This document shows positions 11,258 through 23,532 of a stretch of 64,000 nucleotides of DNA, piece by piece. A program made the position numbers and the translations under genes. Source of the DNA: Heloderma charlesbogerti (taxonomy: Eukaryota > Chordata > Lepidosauria > Squamata > Helodermatidae); NCBI GenBank assembly GCA_026122225.1, contig JANEZZ010001949.1, forward strand, positions 682,001 through 746,000, in the 5' to 3' direction. Numbering within the stretch: position 1 is the stretch's first letter; every line of letters begins with the position of its first letter. The notes beneath the pieces are model-generated. The model was not told the DNA's origin. It did not search any database and saw nothing but the letters and a program-made list of their open reading frames with translations.

Positions 11258-11395
11258 ATGTGTGGTCCTCCAGATAGTGTTGGACTGCAACTCCCATTAT
11301 CCCCACCACTGGCTATGCTGGCTAGGGCTGATGGGAGTTGCAGTCCAAAAACATCTGGAGGGCCACACATTCCCCATCCCTGCTGTAGCACTTTC
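11258..11395. mobile_element. Fold-back MITE, well-preserved copy
   Basis: Arms 'gatgtgtggtcctccagata' and 'catctggagggccacacatt' flank 'gactgcaactcccattatcc' and 'ctgatgggagttgcagtcca'. The ends are G/C-rich 'gggga..tcccc'. Confidence 0.8.
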
Positions 11396-11665
11396 TGGAA
11401 GAAACTCTGACCCAGATACATGGCCCCTTTTTTCTACATGAACACACCATCACACCTTCTCAGGGGGCTTCAGATGTGACAAACTAACTCTGACAGATCG
11501 CAAAAGAGGTTGGCCCCACCAGCTCCAGCTGCCACTGAGAGCCACCACTTGTTATTTGAGTGGGAACAACAGGGAGAGAAGAGCAGCCTGGCCCAAACTG
11601 GATGTAAATGCCCCTTTAGGGATGACTGCTTTGCTCTGCCTTGAAGAGCTGATCTCCCTCCTCTC

Positions 11666-11906
11666 TGGGCTGGCCCAAGACATTTTGCTGGCTGAGGCAA
11701 AGAACAAGATGCTGTCCCCTCCTGTTCCATGTACAGAAGCCAACTGAATCTTTCTTCAGCACTGACAATGGGACAGCAGGCCAGCTTAGAGGGGCCCAGG
11801 GCAGGCTGTGTGTGTGGCATACAGCTCTCTCCTCCAGCACCTTGATGCCACCTCCCAGCATCTGCTTCCTGAGGTGACCGTCTCTTAATGGCAGGGCTGG
11901 CCCTGC
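11666..11906. mobile_element. hAT-like repeat, 'cagggccggccctg' family
   Basis: Ends in 'gcagggctggccctgc' and contains 'ggctgaggcaaag' and 'cctgaggtgac'. Related copies lie at 21240, 46540 and 49321. Confidence 0.6.
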
Positions 11907-13040
11907 CTCTTCAGCCTTTTTCCTCCACTCCCCTTCCCTCGTGTAGTTTTAGTTTGTAAACCTGATTGCAGGGCCTGTCTCTCTTTTTATTGATGTGGGT
12001 CACATTGGGAGACAACTATTTTCTGTAAAGTGGGATAAAAATACAGCAAATAAGCAAGTAAATGTATTTGATTTTTCCGTTATAAAATTCTGCTCTTAAG
12101 TTAGTGTCCACATTTCATGTCAAACACTTGGGGCTGGTACAAGGCCTCTTGCCCCTTGAAGCGGGAGGTTCTGTTCCCACCCTATCCCACCCCCCCTCCT
12201 TTCACCCCGGCCATCCTCCTATTCCCTGCTCCTGTGGCCACTGCCGCCAACCTATTATCCCCCCCTGCAGCTGCCACCATCATTCTCCTATTCCTCCCTC
12301 CCACTGCCACAGCCGCCCTGCTCCTCCCTCCTTTCCCTTCTCTGCTGCCAACATCCTCCTTCTCAATGCATTGCTGTGAGGGGTCCTTCCTTACAGTGAG
12401 GCATCAGTGGGGAGGTGGCCCTGGAGACCACCTGTGCTGCAACATTTAATCCAATGCTCAATGCAGACTGCTCAGTTGTCCCAATCTGAATCCTGCCTGG
12501 CCCGGCTTTTTGTAAACAGTATGTCATTCAAAAACTTAAAAGCACATACTAGCTTGAGCCTAAGTGGTTATGCTTTAAATAAAGTTATGGTCCCTTGTCC
12601 TAGCCTATTTTGGGTGTTGACAGGCACCTGTGAATGTTCTAGCACCATCTAGTGAGGAATTAATTCAATGTGGCATAGGCATTGCCGAGCCTTAAAAAAC
12701 AAAAAAGACCAGACTTCTGTCCTCAGACAACGACTTTGGTTATAATAACTGGGGTTTCCACTGGTGAATCAGCCTACAGAATGCTGAAGTATCTAAACTA
12801 AATGGACACTTTTCTTTCCGTCAGTGCAGTACCACCATATCTCTCACAGGAAGGAGTGGGAAAGAAGTTGTACTCTTATGCTGAGCTGTTACGTTCTTCA
12901 GGGAAATTAAGAGCATGTGTCACTTTTTCCTCTAATGCCTAGGATTTAGGAGAAACACTACACAACACTGGAAAAGACACACGTACACGCACATTATAGT
13001 TTTACAAGGTTTACTTTGTTGGAATTTACTCCAAATCATA
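11907..13040. other. Unassigned sequence with a C/T-rich stretch
   Basis: 12170-12360 is strongly C/T-rich. No gene or named repeat is recognised, and frames across it are proline/leucine low-complexity. Confidence 0.45.
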
Positions 13041-13132
13041 TCTGCCCCAGTCAGCATGGCCAACAGTCAGGAATTATGGGAGTTGTAGTCCAACAATATC
13101 TGCAGGGCCACAAGTGTCCCACTCCTGAACTA
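13041..13132. mobile_element. Fold-back MITE, right half
   Basis: 'ggagttgtagtccaacaat' and 'tctgcagggccacaagtgtc' are the right arm of the family. Confidence 0.7.
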
Positions 13133-14094
13133 GAGCTAGACGTCTGTGGGGTATTTTTAAAATATAATTTGTTATTTTTTCTACCTGCTCTGATCCTTTG
13201 GCATGGACTAGTCTACACATCTAAATAAGTAAATGAGTGTGAGAATTTCGTTTAATTATTTTTATGATGAAAAGAGATGGAGTGAGTCTACATGGAATTT
13301 GTCACTTGTTTCAGCCTTCCCCGAAGTGCTCAAAATTCTCATTTGTGTTGAATCAGGAGAGCGAGCCAAGAGTTGAAGCAAGCTGGGAGTGTGGCATCCA
13401 CCATCATGAAAACTGTAGCACAATGCATGTGGCTGATATGCCCTTGGTGACCATGCCCAAGAGGCAGCAGTTATTATTCTTGTGGTAGCATTTCACTGTG
13501 CAGATTTAAAGTGGCATTCTGGGGAGGAAATAAACTGTGCTTACAATCCTTAGTGCATTGTTAAAAATATTCACTAAAAAGGCTTTCCTACCAAGGCAGT
13601 TATCGTGTGCTTGTCATTCCTACTCACTGTTCCTTGGATAATGTCGTGACCCTCCAGTTTTGATTCTGGGTCTAACCAGCACTTTCAGCAAGTTTTTTTT
13701 AGAGCAGGGAAAATGTGACATTTAATTGTGAAAACAAAAGAAATAACTTTTAAACTTGTGTGTTTGTGCTGTTCCACTATACTACAGTGCCACTTAGAGG
13801 TTATGTAGCAGAAAAATCGGGAAAAGAAACACTCTCATGTAAAAGTTGGATGTCAATTCTGTAACAAACAGAAAGTAGATACAGCAGATTAACAGCCAAT
13901 TAACAGCCTCATGTTGAAAAACTCTAACACAGCATGTGGTTCTCCATTCCTATGTGGTGGAAGCAGAAATGGCTGGAAAGACATAGCCCTGCAATCAGGG
14001 AAAATGGCATTGGGATAGCCTATTCCCTTTTTCAAAAACAAACAAACCATTGTTAGAGACTGTACATTTCAGTGCTGGGGGGAGAGGGGGGGAG
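13133..14094. other. Unassigned intergenic sequence
   Basis: No gene or recognisable repeat. Several moderately A/T-rich stretches only. Confidence 0.45.
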
Positions 14095-14102
14095 CACACC
14101 AC

Positions 14103-14504
14103 TAGGGATGCTGGAGAAATTCGAGACAGACTAAAATGAGCTCAGATTTCTAAGAAGCAGACCTGTGGAATCCACTTTGGAGTGACCTCCTTGGGCCACG
14201 CGGAGTCCATGGACTTTTGGATGAGTTTTTACTTTCCCAAAATTTATGCATATAAATTCATAGGAAAATATGTACGTTTCCGCTGAGGAATTGTTGAATG
14301 GAATGGGAGACAATATGCTAAATGTTACATACTAAGGTAAATTATGTAAATACTTACATAAATACTTACGTAAATATTTGCATATTTTTCTGCATGATGA
14401 AAAAAAATTGCATCCGTCTGTGGGCGGATGACGGAACAAAAGGCACCCAACAGTCCAACCAAATTGATAGATGGAGCCGATTTTACACAGTCCGTACATC
14501 CCTA
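14103..14504. mobile_element. 402-bp hAT-like MITE with target duplication
   Basis: Begins 'tagggatgctggag' and ends 'gtccgtacatcccta'. The flanks 'cacaccac' (14095-14102) and 'cataccac' (14505-14512) form an 8-bp duplication with one mismatch. There is no transposase frame. Confidence 0.8.
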
Positions 14505-14625
14505 CATACCACCTCAGGAAACATACACACATGGAGAAAAAAGAGAGTGTATCAACACTCCCCAAATGGTGCTGGAACAATGAGTGTCCCACAAGAATCA
14601 CCTTGCTTGAACAGACTATGATCCA

Positions 14626-14792
14626 TCTACAGTGCAATCCTGTATGCATATCTATTCAGATGAAAGTCCCACTGAGCTCAGTGGGGTTTACTCCCAGGTT
14701 AAGTGTGTATAGGATTGCAGCCTTCTGCAGCCCTAAGGAGTAAGCACCATTGAACTCTTCTGAGTAGACACGTATAGGATTGCACTATCAAT
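14626..14792. repeat. 'cagtgcaatcctgtatgcat' interspersed repeat
   Basis: Contains 'agctcagtggggtttactcc' and two 'tataggattgca' blocks. This unit recurs at 18.9, 38.5, 51.3 and 60.05 kb. It is short and non-coding, with a partly palindromic core. Confidence 0.6.
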
Positions 14793-14844
14793 GCCATCAT
14801 TCTGTTTCCCACAGTGGCTTTCCAGATGCCCCTGGGAAGCCCAC

Positions 14845-15540
14845 ACACAGGCTCCTGAGTACCTCTGATCCTGGAGGTAGCATGGAACCATCTTAACTAG
14901 GAGCAACTGATAGCCTTACCCTAGGGATGTTGGAGAAATCCATGATGGAATGAAATGAGTTCAGATTTCTGTGAATCCACCCCATGGATTCTGTACTAGA
15001 CTGGCTTTTCCCAAATTGCACTGATCCTGCGGACTTGTGAACCTGGTTTTTTTTACTTCCCGGAATTTTACTCAAATCTAATCATTGAAAGATACGTAAA
15101 ATAAAAAGCACTGGCTAAAAATGTACATTTCCCCCATAGGGTAAAGCAAGAAAATGCACATTTGGGGGGGTGCATGTTTGGGGGGATTTGCACATTTTCG
15201 CAACTGCAAATTTGTGCAAATTCAGGAAATTGGAAAAAAATCCGATTCCATCATTGAGTGAATGACAGAATGAAAGGCACCTGACAATCCGTGAAACACA
15301 GATGGATTTTACAAAATCGGTACATCATGAATTTGTCTAGTTGCTTTTTAAAACTGTCTGAGCTGGTGGCCATCATCACATCTTCAGGAAATGAATTACA
15401 TACTTGACCTATGTGCTACATGAAGAAGTACTTCCATTTGTCCATCCTGAATCTCCCGCCATTCAGCTTCATTGGATTACAAGCCTTCACCATGTCTTGT
15501 AATACTGAATTCCATCATTTATATGTTGTGTGAACTACTT
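14845..15540 (-). mobile_element. CR1/L3 3' region interrupted by an hAT-like MITE
   Basis: CR1 sequence at 14845-14920 ('cctctgatcctggaggtagc', 'aactgatagccttacc') resumes at about 15327 ('catgaatttgtctagttgct') and runs to 15540. The interruption 14922-15326 begins 'tagggatgttggag', as in the element at 14103, and ends 'aaatcggtacatc'. Confidence 0.7.
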
Positions 15541-15939
15541 CCTTTCTGAATTTCCTAAAGCTCATAGGAGGAGAAGGGGGGGGGGAAATCCAAAAATTCT
15601 TATGCAGGCTGGTTCCACTTTAGCTTTGCAAGTTTCAAACTGGATTATCAAGTTTTTAAAAGGGGGGTCTAGTAATTTCCAAATCTAATACCATGTTTGT
15701 GAGGCCAACGTGACTCTAGAGATTAACATTCTTTTGCTTTCTGTTTACTAGAAATGTCCATGGTACTGATACCTATTATTCACATCTTAATTTTGGTTAT
15801 TATGCCTTCCAGTCTGTGAAAATGACAAATTGTTGTAGTTGCTCTCCTTAGCTGAGGGACCCACCCTGCCCAACGAGTACTGTGTAACTCAAAAGCTGGA
15901 ATGTTCTATCAGCAGAATGGGATCCAACAAATTTATTAA

Positions 15940-16300
15940 TTACATTTATTAATTACATTTAATTACCTCCCAATAGCTGAAGTTCTCTGGGTGGTTCACA
16001 ACAATTAAAACCACAAAATGCATCAAAAAACACAATATGCAATGTAAAAGCTTAAAACTACAATATAAAAGTACAAACCTTAATAAAACCTAGCAGTAAT
16101 GCAGAGATTCAAAATACAATAACTGATTTAAAACAACAGAGGTAAAAGACTAAAATGCCTGGGAAAATAAAAGGTCTTCACCTGGCACTGGAAAGAACAC
16201 AATGTAGGCACCAGGTAAGCCTCTCTGGGAAGCTCATTCCACAACTGGGGTGCCACAGCAGAAAAGGCCCTCTTCTTGCTAATGGGAACACATCAAAATG
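15940..16300 (-). mobile_element. L2 LINE 3' fragment
   Basis: A-rich 3' UTR with repeated 'aaaacaca/acaatat' strings, then 'ctgggaagctcattccacaa' and 'cagcagaaaaggccctctt', the complement of the L2 C-terminal coding end. Confidence 0.75.
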
Positions 16301-16859
16301 TTGCAGCATAGAGTGTTTCTACTCAGCAGTCCAGAAAGTCCATTCCATTCCCTACTCCTGGGACAAAACATCTGAAGGGCACCAGGTTGGAGAAGGCTGG
16401 TTAGGGCTTTGGGGTTTTTTTTAAATGGACTTAAAATAAGTCATGTGGAGTGGAGGACATTCTGCCCCTAGTCAATGGTGTGTATATGCAAGAACTGAAA
16501 GATGATGCACATGTTGCCCTATCCAAAAACCACTTGTCACACCAATCAGCTGTTCAGTGAAGAGGAAGGAGTGGGAGGGGGCTACATTAATCTGTTTTCC
16601 CCTCCCAAACTATTGATCCAGTCCTGTCTCTGATATTCTGACCAGAAAGGATTGTGGTAGCTTGACTGGAAGACAAATCACATCTTGAGCATCTGTTTCC
16701 ACATTCAGTACCTATTCGCATGTACGGTTCCACATCCATGTGCAGAGAAGCCTGGCTTTGCATATATACACCTGCCAAGTTGGATTGGTACCATTGATTA
16801 CAATGGGCAAAGGAACATTTATTTAGGGCACAATCCTATGCGTTTTTAGAAAGAATAAA

Positions 16860-17240
16860 AGTTTATTTATTCTAGGGGTTTATATTCTGCATTTCAACTA
16901 GTTCCCAGGAAGACTTGCAAAGAATAAAAATGACAAAAAAACAAAAGAAAAGAAAAATATGATTGTCAACACAATTTAAAAGAGCTTTATAGAAACAACC
17001 AGCAGGAATGAAACAATACAAAACAGCATACAGACTATCAGCAGTGATGAACAAAGAATCAGATTACAAAACTTGGACAAATAAAAAGGTATTTCCCTGG
17101 CACCAAGAAGAGCATTCCACAGCCAGGGAGCCACTCCTGAGAAGACCCTCCCCCATCCCAAGAAGCCAACCACCCACCACACCTCAGATTCACACACATT
17201 AAAGAAGGACATATCCCTCTTCGGATGAGTAATCATGCCA
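16860..17240 (-). mobile_element. L2 LINE 3' fragment
   Basis: Same architecture as the preceding copy: 'tttatttattctaggggttt' at the 3' terminus, an A-rich UTR, then 'agagcattccacagccaggg' and 'cctgagaagaccctccccc'. Confidence 0.75.
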
Positions 17241-17407
17241 GCAAGCAGGCAGTGTGCCTACAAGTCCTCCTGTGAGCCAGCAGCCAGGCCTGCATGTGTG
17301 TTTCTTAGCTGTTTAGGAGGAAGCAATTGAGACCTATAACTAGATGTTGCACTATGGAGTGCTCCAACCCAGCAATAGGGCTGCCCTGCCAATTAAATAT
17401 CTCTTCC

Positions 17408-17522
17408 ATGTACACCAGGGGTAGGGAACCTCAGGCACGGGGACTAAATCCAGCCCTCCTAGGGTCCCAATCCAACCCTCTGGAGTTTCTCAGAAGGTCC
17501 CACCACCTTCTCCTGGCCCCAC
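17408..17522. mobile_element. hAT-like MITE fragment ('caggggtagggaacct')
   Basis: Left end 'caggggtagggaacctcagg' of the family whose full copy is at 20590-20953. Confidence 0.65.
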
Positions 17523-17659
17523 GTCTGTATCCAAGTCTGCTCATGTCATTGGCTTGTAGAAGCATGAAATGGCAAAATGAGTAACAAGCATGCATTTATT
17601 GAGCTAAAAACATAATCATGCTCAAAGGCCCTTACTCTCTGAGCACCTATTCTGTATGC

Positions 17660-17661
17660 AC

Positions 17662-17709
<48 letters not shown>

Positions 17710-17710
17710 T
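17660..17710. repeat. (ATAG)n microsatellite
   Basis: About twelve tandem tetranucleotides. Confidence 0.95.
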
Positions 17711-17814
17711 TTAATTAAAATTACCCCTTATCACATATTCCCACTAGGAGCCATTAAGGTAAAACACTGCTGCTGGTGGTATTCAGGATTTACTTGAAAG
17801 CGATTAAAGCATTT

Positions 17815-17990
17815 CACACATTTTTATCTCAGTAATCCACCAACCACCTTGTGTGGTAGCTCAGGACTGCAGAATAGTGGCTTGCCAGAGGCCACCCAGT
17901 TCAATTTGTAGCTGAGGAGAGCTTTGAACTGGGGATTTCCCACTTCACATGCTTCTGCTCACAGATGACATTACCCTCAGCCAGCAGAGC
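17815..17990 (-). mobile_element. Diverged MIR-like SINE
   Basis: Complement shows the order of the SINE at 54500-54757: 'ggccacccagttcaatttgt', 'gctttgaactggggatttcc' and 'cttctgctcacagatgacat'. Confidence 0.55.
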
Positions 17991-18991
17991 CAGCAGGTGA
18001 TGGGAGTTGGTCTACACACCTGAGGGCACCCTGTGAGGAAAGGCTGGTTTACTCTGACCAGCAGTTTCTCTCCAGGATCTCAGGCAAACTGCATCTTCAA
18101 CGGAATGTATCTCAGATGGTACATTGCACTGATATGTCGGCCTTCTGAAGGAACTTCAAGCTCCAACGCATTGCCAACTTGAGGGGCAAAGCTGATCAGA
18201 GAGCCCAATGAACTCATATTCATTTGGAAGTAGACTTGCAAGGGAAAGGGGAAAGAGTGGTTGAATCCAGTATAATTGAAATAACCCACTTTGAAACACT
18301 CCACATTAATCAGTTGACCCCAAACTTGAGATTGAGAGCTTTGGTGGGACAGTGGAAGTAAACATGCTGTGGACATTTGGGGGGGAGGGAATGGAATTGA
18401 ATTTGGATCAAATATTATTCTATCAACTCCAAAACCAGATGTAGAACTTCTGTTGGCCATTCTAAAATATACAGTGCTTTCAAGAAATCTACTTATGAAC
18501 CATGATTACATGAACAAATATATCTATTTGCTATAAGCTGTGAGTTTTGTTTAGTTGTTGATATAATCTGTTGATTTTATGGTATGATACTCCATTTTGT
18601 ATTTAAGACTACAATACTCGTGTTCCAAAGCATAAGGGAAAAACCCTGAAGGGTTTGCAACACATACACAGCCGCAACAAAGCTTCTTCTTTTTTTTTTT
18701 AAGAGCCCAGCTCCGAAAGAAGACAGGTTTTAAAAAACAGATTTTGAACAAATAAAAAAGCAATTAAAATTATCCCACCTAGCCCATAATAGCCAGCTTC
18801 TTTTTAAAAAAAAACCCAGCCTTACCTACTGGCAGATGGTGAGCAGGGTCTGTATTCAATACCCACACTTCATATACAGAGATTTGTGCTGCAGTTCTAT
18901 ACACACTTACCTGGGAGTAAGATCAATTAAAAAAAAATAGGACTTATGTCTGAGTAGACATGTATAGGATTGCATTATTATTAGTTCATCT

Positions 18992-18993
<2 letters not shown>

Positions 18994-19031
<38 letters not shown>

Positions 19032-19050
19032 CACACACACACACACACAG
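18994..19050. repeat. (TA)n followed by (CA)n microsatellite
   Basis: A compound dinucleotide array with a short 'atacatac' transition. Confidence 0.95.
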
Positions 19051-20581
19051 AGGCAGGTCACAAAGTCTGGGCTAAATACAGCTCATCCACCATTTCTATG
19101 CATGTTTACTCAGAAGCAAGCAAGCCCAGGGAACTCCGCACCTTTTTTGCATGCTTATTCAGGAGCAAGCAATGGGAGTGCTGCCCTCTCCATCATCTCT
19201 TTCGTCTCCACTCCCTCCTCCACCCTTTCGCAGAGCGGTGTGGGCAGATGAGACACAAATATAGCAATTCAGCCAATTGGAATCTCCATCCTACCCCTCC
19301 TCTCTGTCATCCCCAGTCCACCCTCCCCTTTTGTGCTTCCTTAAGTGACACAGCGGCAGAGAGTGCGGTGAAAGAACCTGCCATAAAGTGAATGGGACAG
19401 GTGTGAGCAGAGAAGAACAGAAATTACCTGGGGGCAAGAGAACTCGATCACTTCCCCCACCCCACCTGCACATTCTGGCTTTGAATCTTCTCCCCCAGCC
19501 AACGGGGTCCCTCCCCCTTTAATTAGCCCTTGGGGAAGCGGCTTGTGGGTTGGTTGGGAACTTCTCCCCTACCCATGTGCAAGGGTCCCGAACCAGACTG
19601 GGCACCTGCACACTTACACTAATGTAATGAAAATGGTGAGGATCAGCTGCATGCTACTGTACAGTTTAACTCTCTGCCAATTAAATAAGAAAACAAAGTT
19701 TACACTCGCTAAATAGCAGGACACTCGTTTCTCCATCCTGATTGTGCAGCTGTAATGTACTGCACTCACGTGGCTCTCTGCTCTGGATTGTTGCCTCCTC
19801 CCTTGACAACAGCCCTGCTGACTGCCTGGGGGCACTGGACCCAATACCCCCTTCTCCAGTGATTTCTTGCAATCCCCTTGCTAGCCGAAGGGCTCGCGCA
19901 TGCCCAGATTTGGCAGCCAGGCAGGTCGGGACCCCCAACGCCCTGCCTGATGCCCGAATAAACAACTGAGGCGGAAGGAGCGAGCTCATGCAGTGGATCC
20001 ATTCCTTTACACATATCTAATGAACTTGCTAAACGTGCTCATGTGCAAGTCAGCAGCAAGGAGTGTGAAGCATGCATGCATGCCACCACCAGCAGCAAAC
20101 TTCCTCCCCCTGTAGCACAGAGATTTTAAAAAAAGGTTTCACTGCTGTATCTGGGGCTGGGCTGGGCTGGGCTGGGCAGCTGAGAGTTTGCAGGCAAGAG
20201 AAACAAGTGGGGCTCCACCTTGCAGCCCTACTGGACCCCAGTGCCTGATGCTTGCTTATTGCAAGCTGCCCAGTGAACTTTATGTTATGGGGCGGCATGC
20301 AAATGTCCATCCATTCCATTGATTTATTTATTGCAGTCAACAGACCAGAAATAAAACTGAACAAAACAATAGAAACAAAGAACAACAAAGGCACCTTCCG
20401 CTCAGATATTCATAAATACAAAACAGCAAACAACCTGAGATAATCCCTCAGAAGCATCCTCGTGAAGTCAGATAGTTAATTTTTTTCCTTGTTATCACTG
20501 CCATCGATTAAATAATAATAATTCACCACTACAGATTGTATGTGTCAGCAAGTATTTAACATAGAATTGAGCTGACTATTC
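19051..20581. other. Unassigned intergenic sequence
   Basis: No gene recognised. A short (GGCTG)n run lies at 20155-20177 and the rest is ordinary. Confidence 0.45.
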
Positions 20582-20589
20582 TGATAGTG

Positions 20590-20953
20590 CAGGGGTGGGG
20601 AACCTAATTCAGCCTGTGGGCTGAATTCAGTGTCAGAGAAGTTCTTGGGGACCGCTTCCCAATGGTGGGTGGGGCCAAAGACAAAAGGGGTGGGGCAAAA
20701 AATACAAAGAATATCAGCATATTGTAGCTTAAAGCTCTTACTGCCAGGAACTAAGTCTTAGGGGGGGCATTCTGACCTTTTAGAATGAGAAAACAACTGG
20801 ACAAAACCTGGGAAACTACCAAATGATCAGTGGTTGGTGAAAAGGGGGTGGGGCCAAGGGAAGGGGCGTGGTCATCAGGAGAACCTCAGGGGGCCAGACT
20901 AGAAACTCAGGAGGGCCAGATTTGACCTCTGGGTGTGAGGTTCCCCATCTCTG
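20590..20953. mobile_element. 364-bp hAT-like MITE, full copy with target duplication
   Basis: Starts 'caggggtggggaacct' and ends 'aggttccccatctctg'. The flanks 'tgatagtg' (20582-20589) and 'tggtagtg' (20954-20961) form an 8-bp duplication with one mismatch. It carries no coding frame. Confidence 0.85.
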
Positions 20954-21239
20954 TGGTAGTGTGACCAGGAAACAGGGAATCCAAAGAGCTCCAGCAAAAA
21001 GGTACAGAACAGAAGAACATGTTCCACAGTTTCTACTTCCTGGTTTTTACAAGGACAGACCCTTAGGGACAGAGGAACACTGGTATATCTTCCCTAAAGC
21101 ACTTGACAAGGTAACACATTGGATCTAGCCAAAGTAAAAAGCCCTCCAAAAGTTCATGACAAGCAAGTTCCTAAAATAGGCAGGTATCTGAAAAGTTGTC
21201 CATGCACAAGCAGAAAGGTCCTGAAAAGAGATGTCCCAG

Positions 21240-21490
21240 CAGGGCCAACCCTACCATTAGGCAGAGTGAGGCAGTTGCCTCAGGCGGCAGATGTGTGGTG
21301 GTGTGGAGGGGGCAGTAGTGCCAGCCTCCTGGCCATTTGCCTCCATTGGAGAACAGAGCTGTGTGTTCCAGGCAGCCTGTCCTGCACCCCCTAAGCTAGC
21401 CTCCTGCCCTCTGGTAGGGTGGGGGATGCTGTCCCATAGCGGTGCCATCTTGTCCTTTGCCTAAGGCAGCAAAATGCCTGAGGGAGGGGG
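21240..21490. mobile_element. hAT-like repeat, 'cagggccaaccct' family
   Basis: Starts 'cagggccaaccctaccatta' with 'gaggcagttgcctcaggcgg'. The same head is seen, inverted, at the right end of the 46540-46867 copy. Confidence 0.65.
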
Positions 21491-21613
21491 GGTGGATGCT
21501 TTGCTTTAATAGGGTTAACGCAGAGTAAAATCTTGTTTGAGAAAGGAAAGAATGTTACAACCCAATGCATGCAACTGTCAGAGAGAGGGGGAGAGAGAGA
21601 GAGAAAGAGAGAA

Positions 21614-21893
21614 GTCCTATTCAGGGGTTTGCTTGAATGCCCAAGGGCTCAGAATGTTTACTGAGACAGAGCCATGGATGCATGCTGGCCCTGGCCCCGT
21701 TGGTTCAGGGTTCCCAATCCCATGGAGAGTTCTAACCCCCATTCAGACCTGGCTGGACCAACACAGAAAGGTATGGACTGAGCAGGGCAGGCTGGCATGC
21801 AGGGAGCTGTAGGAGGCTGGTCCAGCAAGCATGGCCCCATCCCTGTGCAGACTTTGAGCCCTCAGACATTCAAACAAATGCCTGAATAGGGCT
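21614..21893. mobile_element. Fold-back MITE with 'cctattcagg' termini
   Basis: Left 'gtcctattcaggggtttgct' pairs with right 'caaatgcctgaatagggctc'. The inverse similarity runs about 40 bp inward to 'ccaagggctcagaatg'. Confidence 0.65.
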
Positions 21894-22747
21894 CGACAGC
21901 TGGATCAGTCTCTATGATAACCATTAAGCAAAACTGTCTTCATTCTTGTTAAGCAAAACAGTCGTGCATAAACACTGTTTATGAAACTTTAAAAATGAAA
22001 GCCTAGTATTAGTAGTATTAATATTTCTAGTATCATTATTACTACTACTACCACCACACTTAAAACTACTAGGTGCTGACAGTGTGTGATGCTACTGCCA
22101 GTGAAAGCAGATATGGGGGAACTTTTCTCAAAGCTACCAATGGATAACATTGAATCATTAACTTGCAACCAGAATGCTTGAACATTAAGATTGGTCGTTG
22201 ACTTTATGCAGAAAGCTGCTGCTTAAGATCAGGAAACAGAATCGCAAAACAGAGTCTTGGGGGGGGCACCCCCATGGGTTTGTGCTCCTAAATCAAGCCA
22301 CCACACCATGAATGAGTCAGGCCATGACAGACTCCTTCCTGGAATTTCAACATGAAATGCTTCATTTAGAGCTTCCAATGAATACCTGTATGCACTATGC
22401 TGTGCTAATCTTAAGATTTCTGCAAAAAAAAAGTGGGGGGGGGGAAGAGAGCTAACTTTACCTGCTATTGTCATTTAGTAATAGCTAAACTCTTGGTCAC
22501 AAACATTTCTGATAGTAGTGGTAAATGTGCAACCAACCACAAATTTCCTTAGTTTGCCACAATGGAGATGAAAGAGACAGTCATTTTCTTAGAATCATAT
22601 TTCAGTTGCTGTCCATTTCTCTTTGAAGGAAGTTCATTTCCAGGTAAGAATATCTCCCCCGTCCCCCCATCTGACCTTGAGAACCTGAAGGAGAAACATC
22701 TTTGAAACAAACCACCCAGATTCTAGGTGAATTATCTATTTTGGCTG
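21894..22747. other. Unassigned intergenic sequence
   Basis: No gene or named repeat recognised. Confidence 0.4.
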
Positions 22748-22835
22748 TGGTTGGGCAGAAGGTAGATCAGGATCAACTGCTGGCTCTCTAGGTGATTAGC
22801 AGTAGATCGACAATGGGGTCTGACTCCCAATTTTC
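22748..22835. repeat. 'ggtagatcaggatcaactg' repeat
   Basis: The same unit occurs at 38820-38905 ('ggtggatcaggatctactgg', 'agcagtagatcgac'). Unnamed and short. Confidence 0.5.
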
Positions 22836-22917
22836 TAAGAGAGCTACAGTTAAAAAGCTTTCTCTCCCCTTCCCCCTGCCCAAAAATAGGTTGCTGAAGA
22901 AGAGCACATGGGAGAAA

Positions 22918-23152
22918 ACCAGGAGCCAGTGAGGTGTGGTGGTTAGGGTGTTGGACTGGGACTCAGGAGATGCAGGTTCTAGTCCCCCCTCGGTCAAGAA
23001 GCTCACTGGGTGACTTTGGGCCAGTCACTGACTCTCAGCCTAACCTACCTCACAGGGTTGTTGTGAGGATGAAATGAAGGAGGAGGCAATCATGTAAGCT
23101 GCCTTGGGTTCCTTGCAAGAGAAAAAAAGGCAGGATATGAATGTAATAACAG
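22918..23152 (+). mobile_element. MIR-like tRNA-derived SINE
   Basis: A box 'gtggtggttagggtgttgg', B box 'gcaggttctagtccc', then the core 'gggtgactttgggccagtca' and the L2-type tail 'acctcacagggttgttgtga', ending in an A-rich run. A second copy is at 54500-54757. Confidence 0.85.
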
Positions 23153-23249
23153 GTCATAGATAGGAGTGGATTTTTATGTGAAGGATTTGTAAGCGTGGTT
23201 CTGATATTGATCCCAAATTCCAGGGGCACCCTGTTCCTTAATTCTTAGC

Positions 23250-23380
23250 ACAGCTTTCCCAACCCTGGTGCCCTCCAGATGTATCAGACTACAACTCCTA
23301 TCCTCTCCAGTCAGAATGGGGATTGTGGGGGTTGTAGTCCAACGGATCTTGAGGGCACCAGGTTGGGAAAGGCTGTCTTT
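23250..23380. mobile_element. Fold-back MITE, 'ggtgccctccagatgt' subfamily
   Basis: Ends 'cagctttcccaaccctggtg' and 'caccaggttgggaaaggctg' enclose 'actacaactcctatc' and 'gggggttgtagtccaa'. Confidence 0.85.
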
Positions 23381-23532
23381 AGCATACAGCTACCTGCCTG
23401 AGCCTCTCTTTTGCACTGGGCTCTGGTTAGTGGGCCTCAAGGTTCTAGTAAAAGGCCCAAAGCAGATCCCATGAACCTGCCCACCCCTGCTCTATAGTAC
23501 TGCCACAGAATCCACGTTCTTACATCCAGCAT

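Noticed and set aside
12104..12449. Proline-rich frames of 90-110 codons
   Set aside because: They come from a C/T-rich low-complexity stretch.
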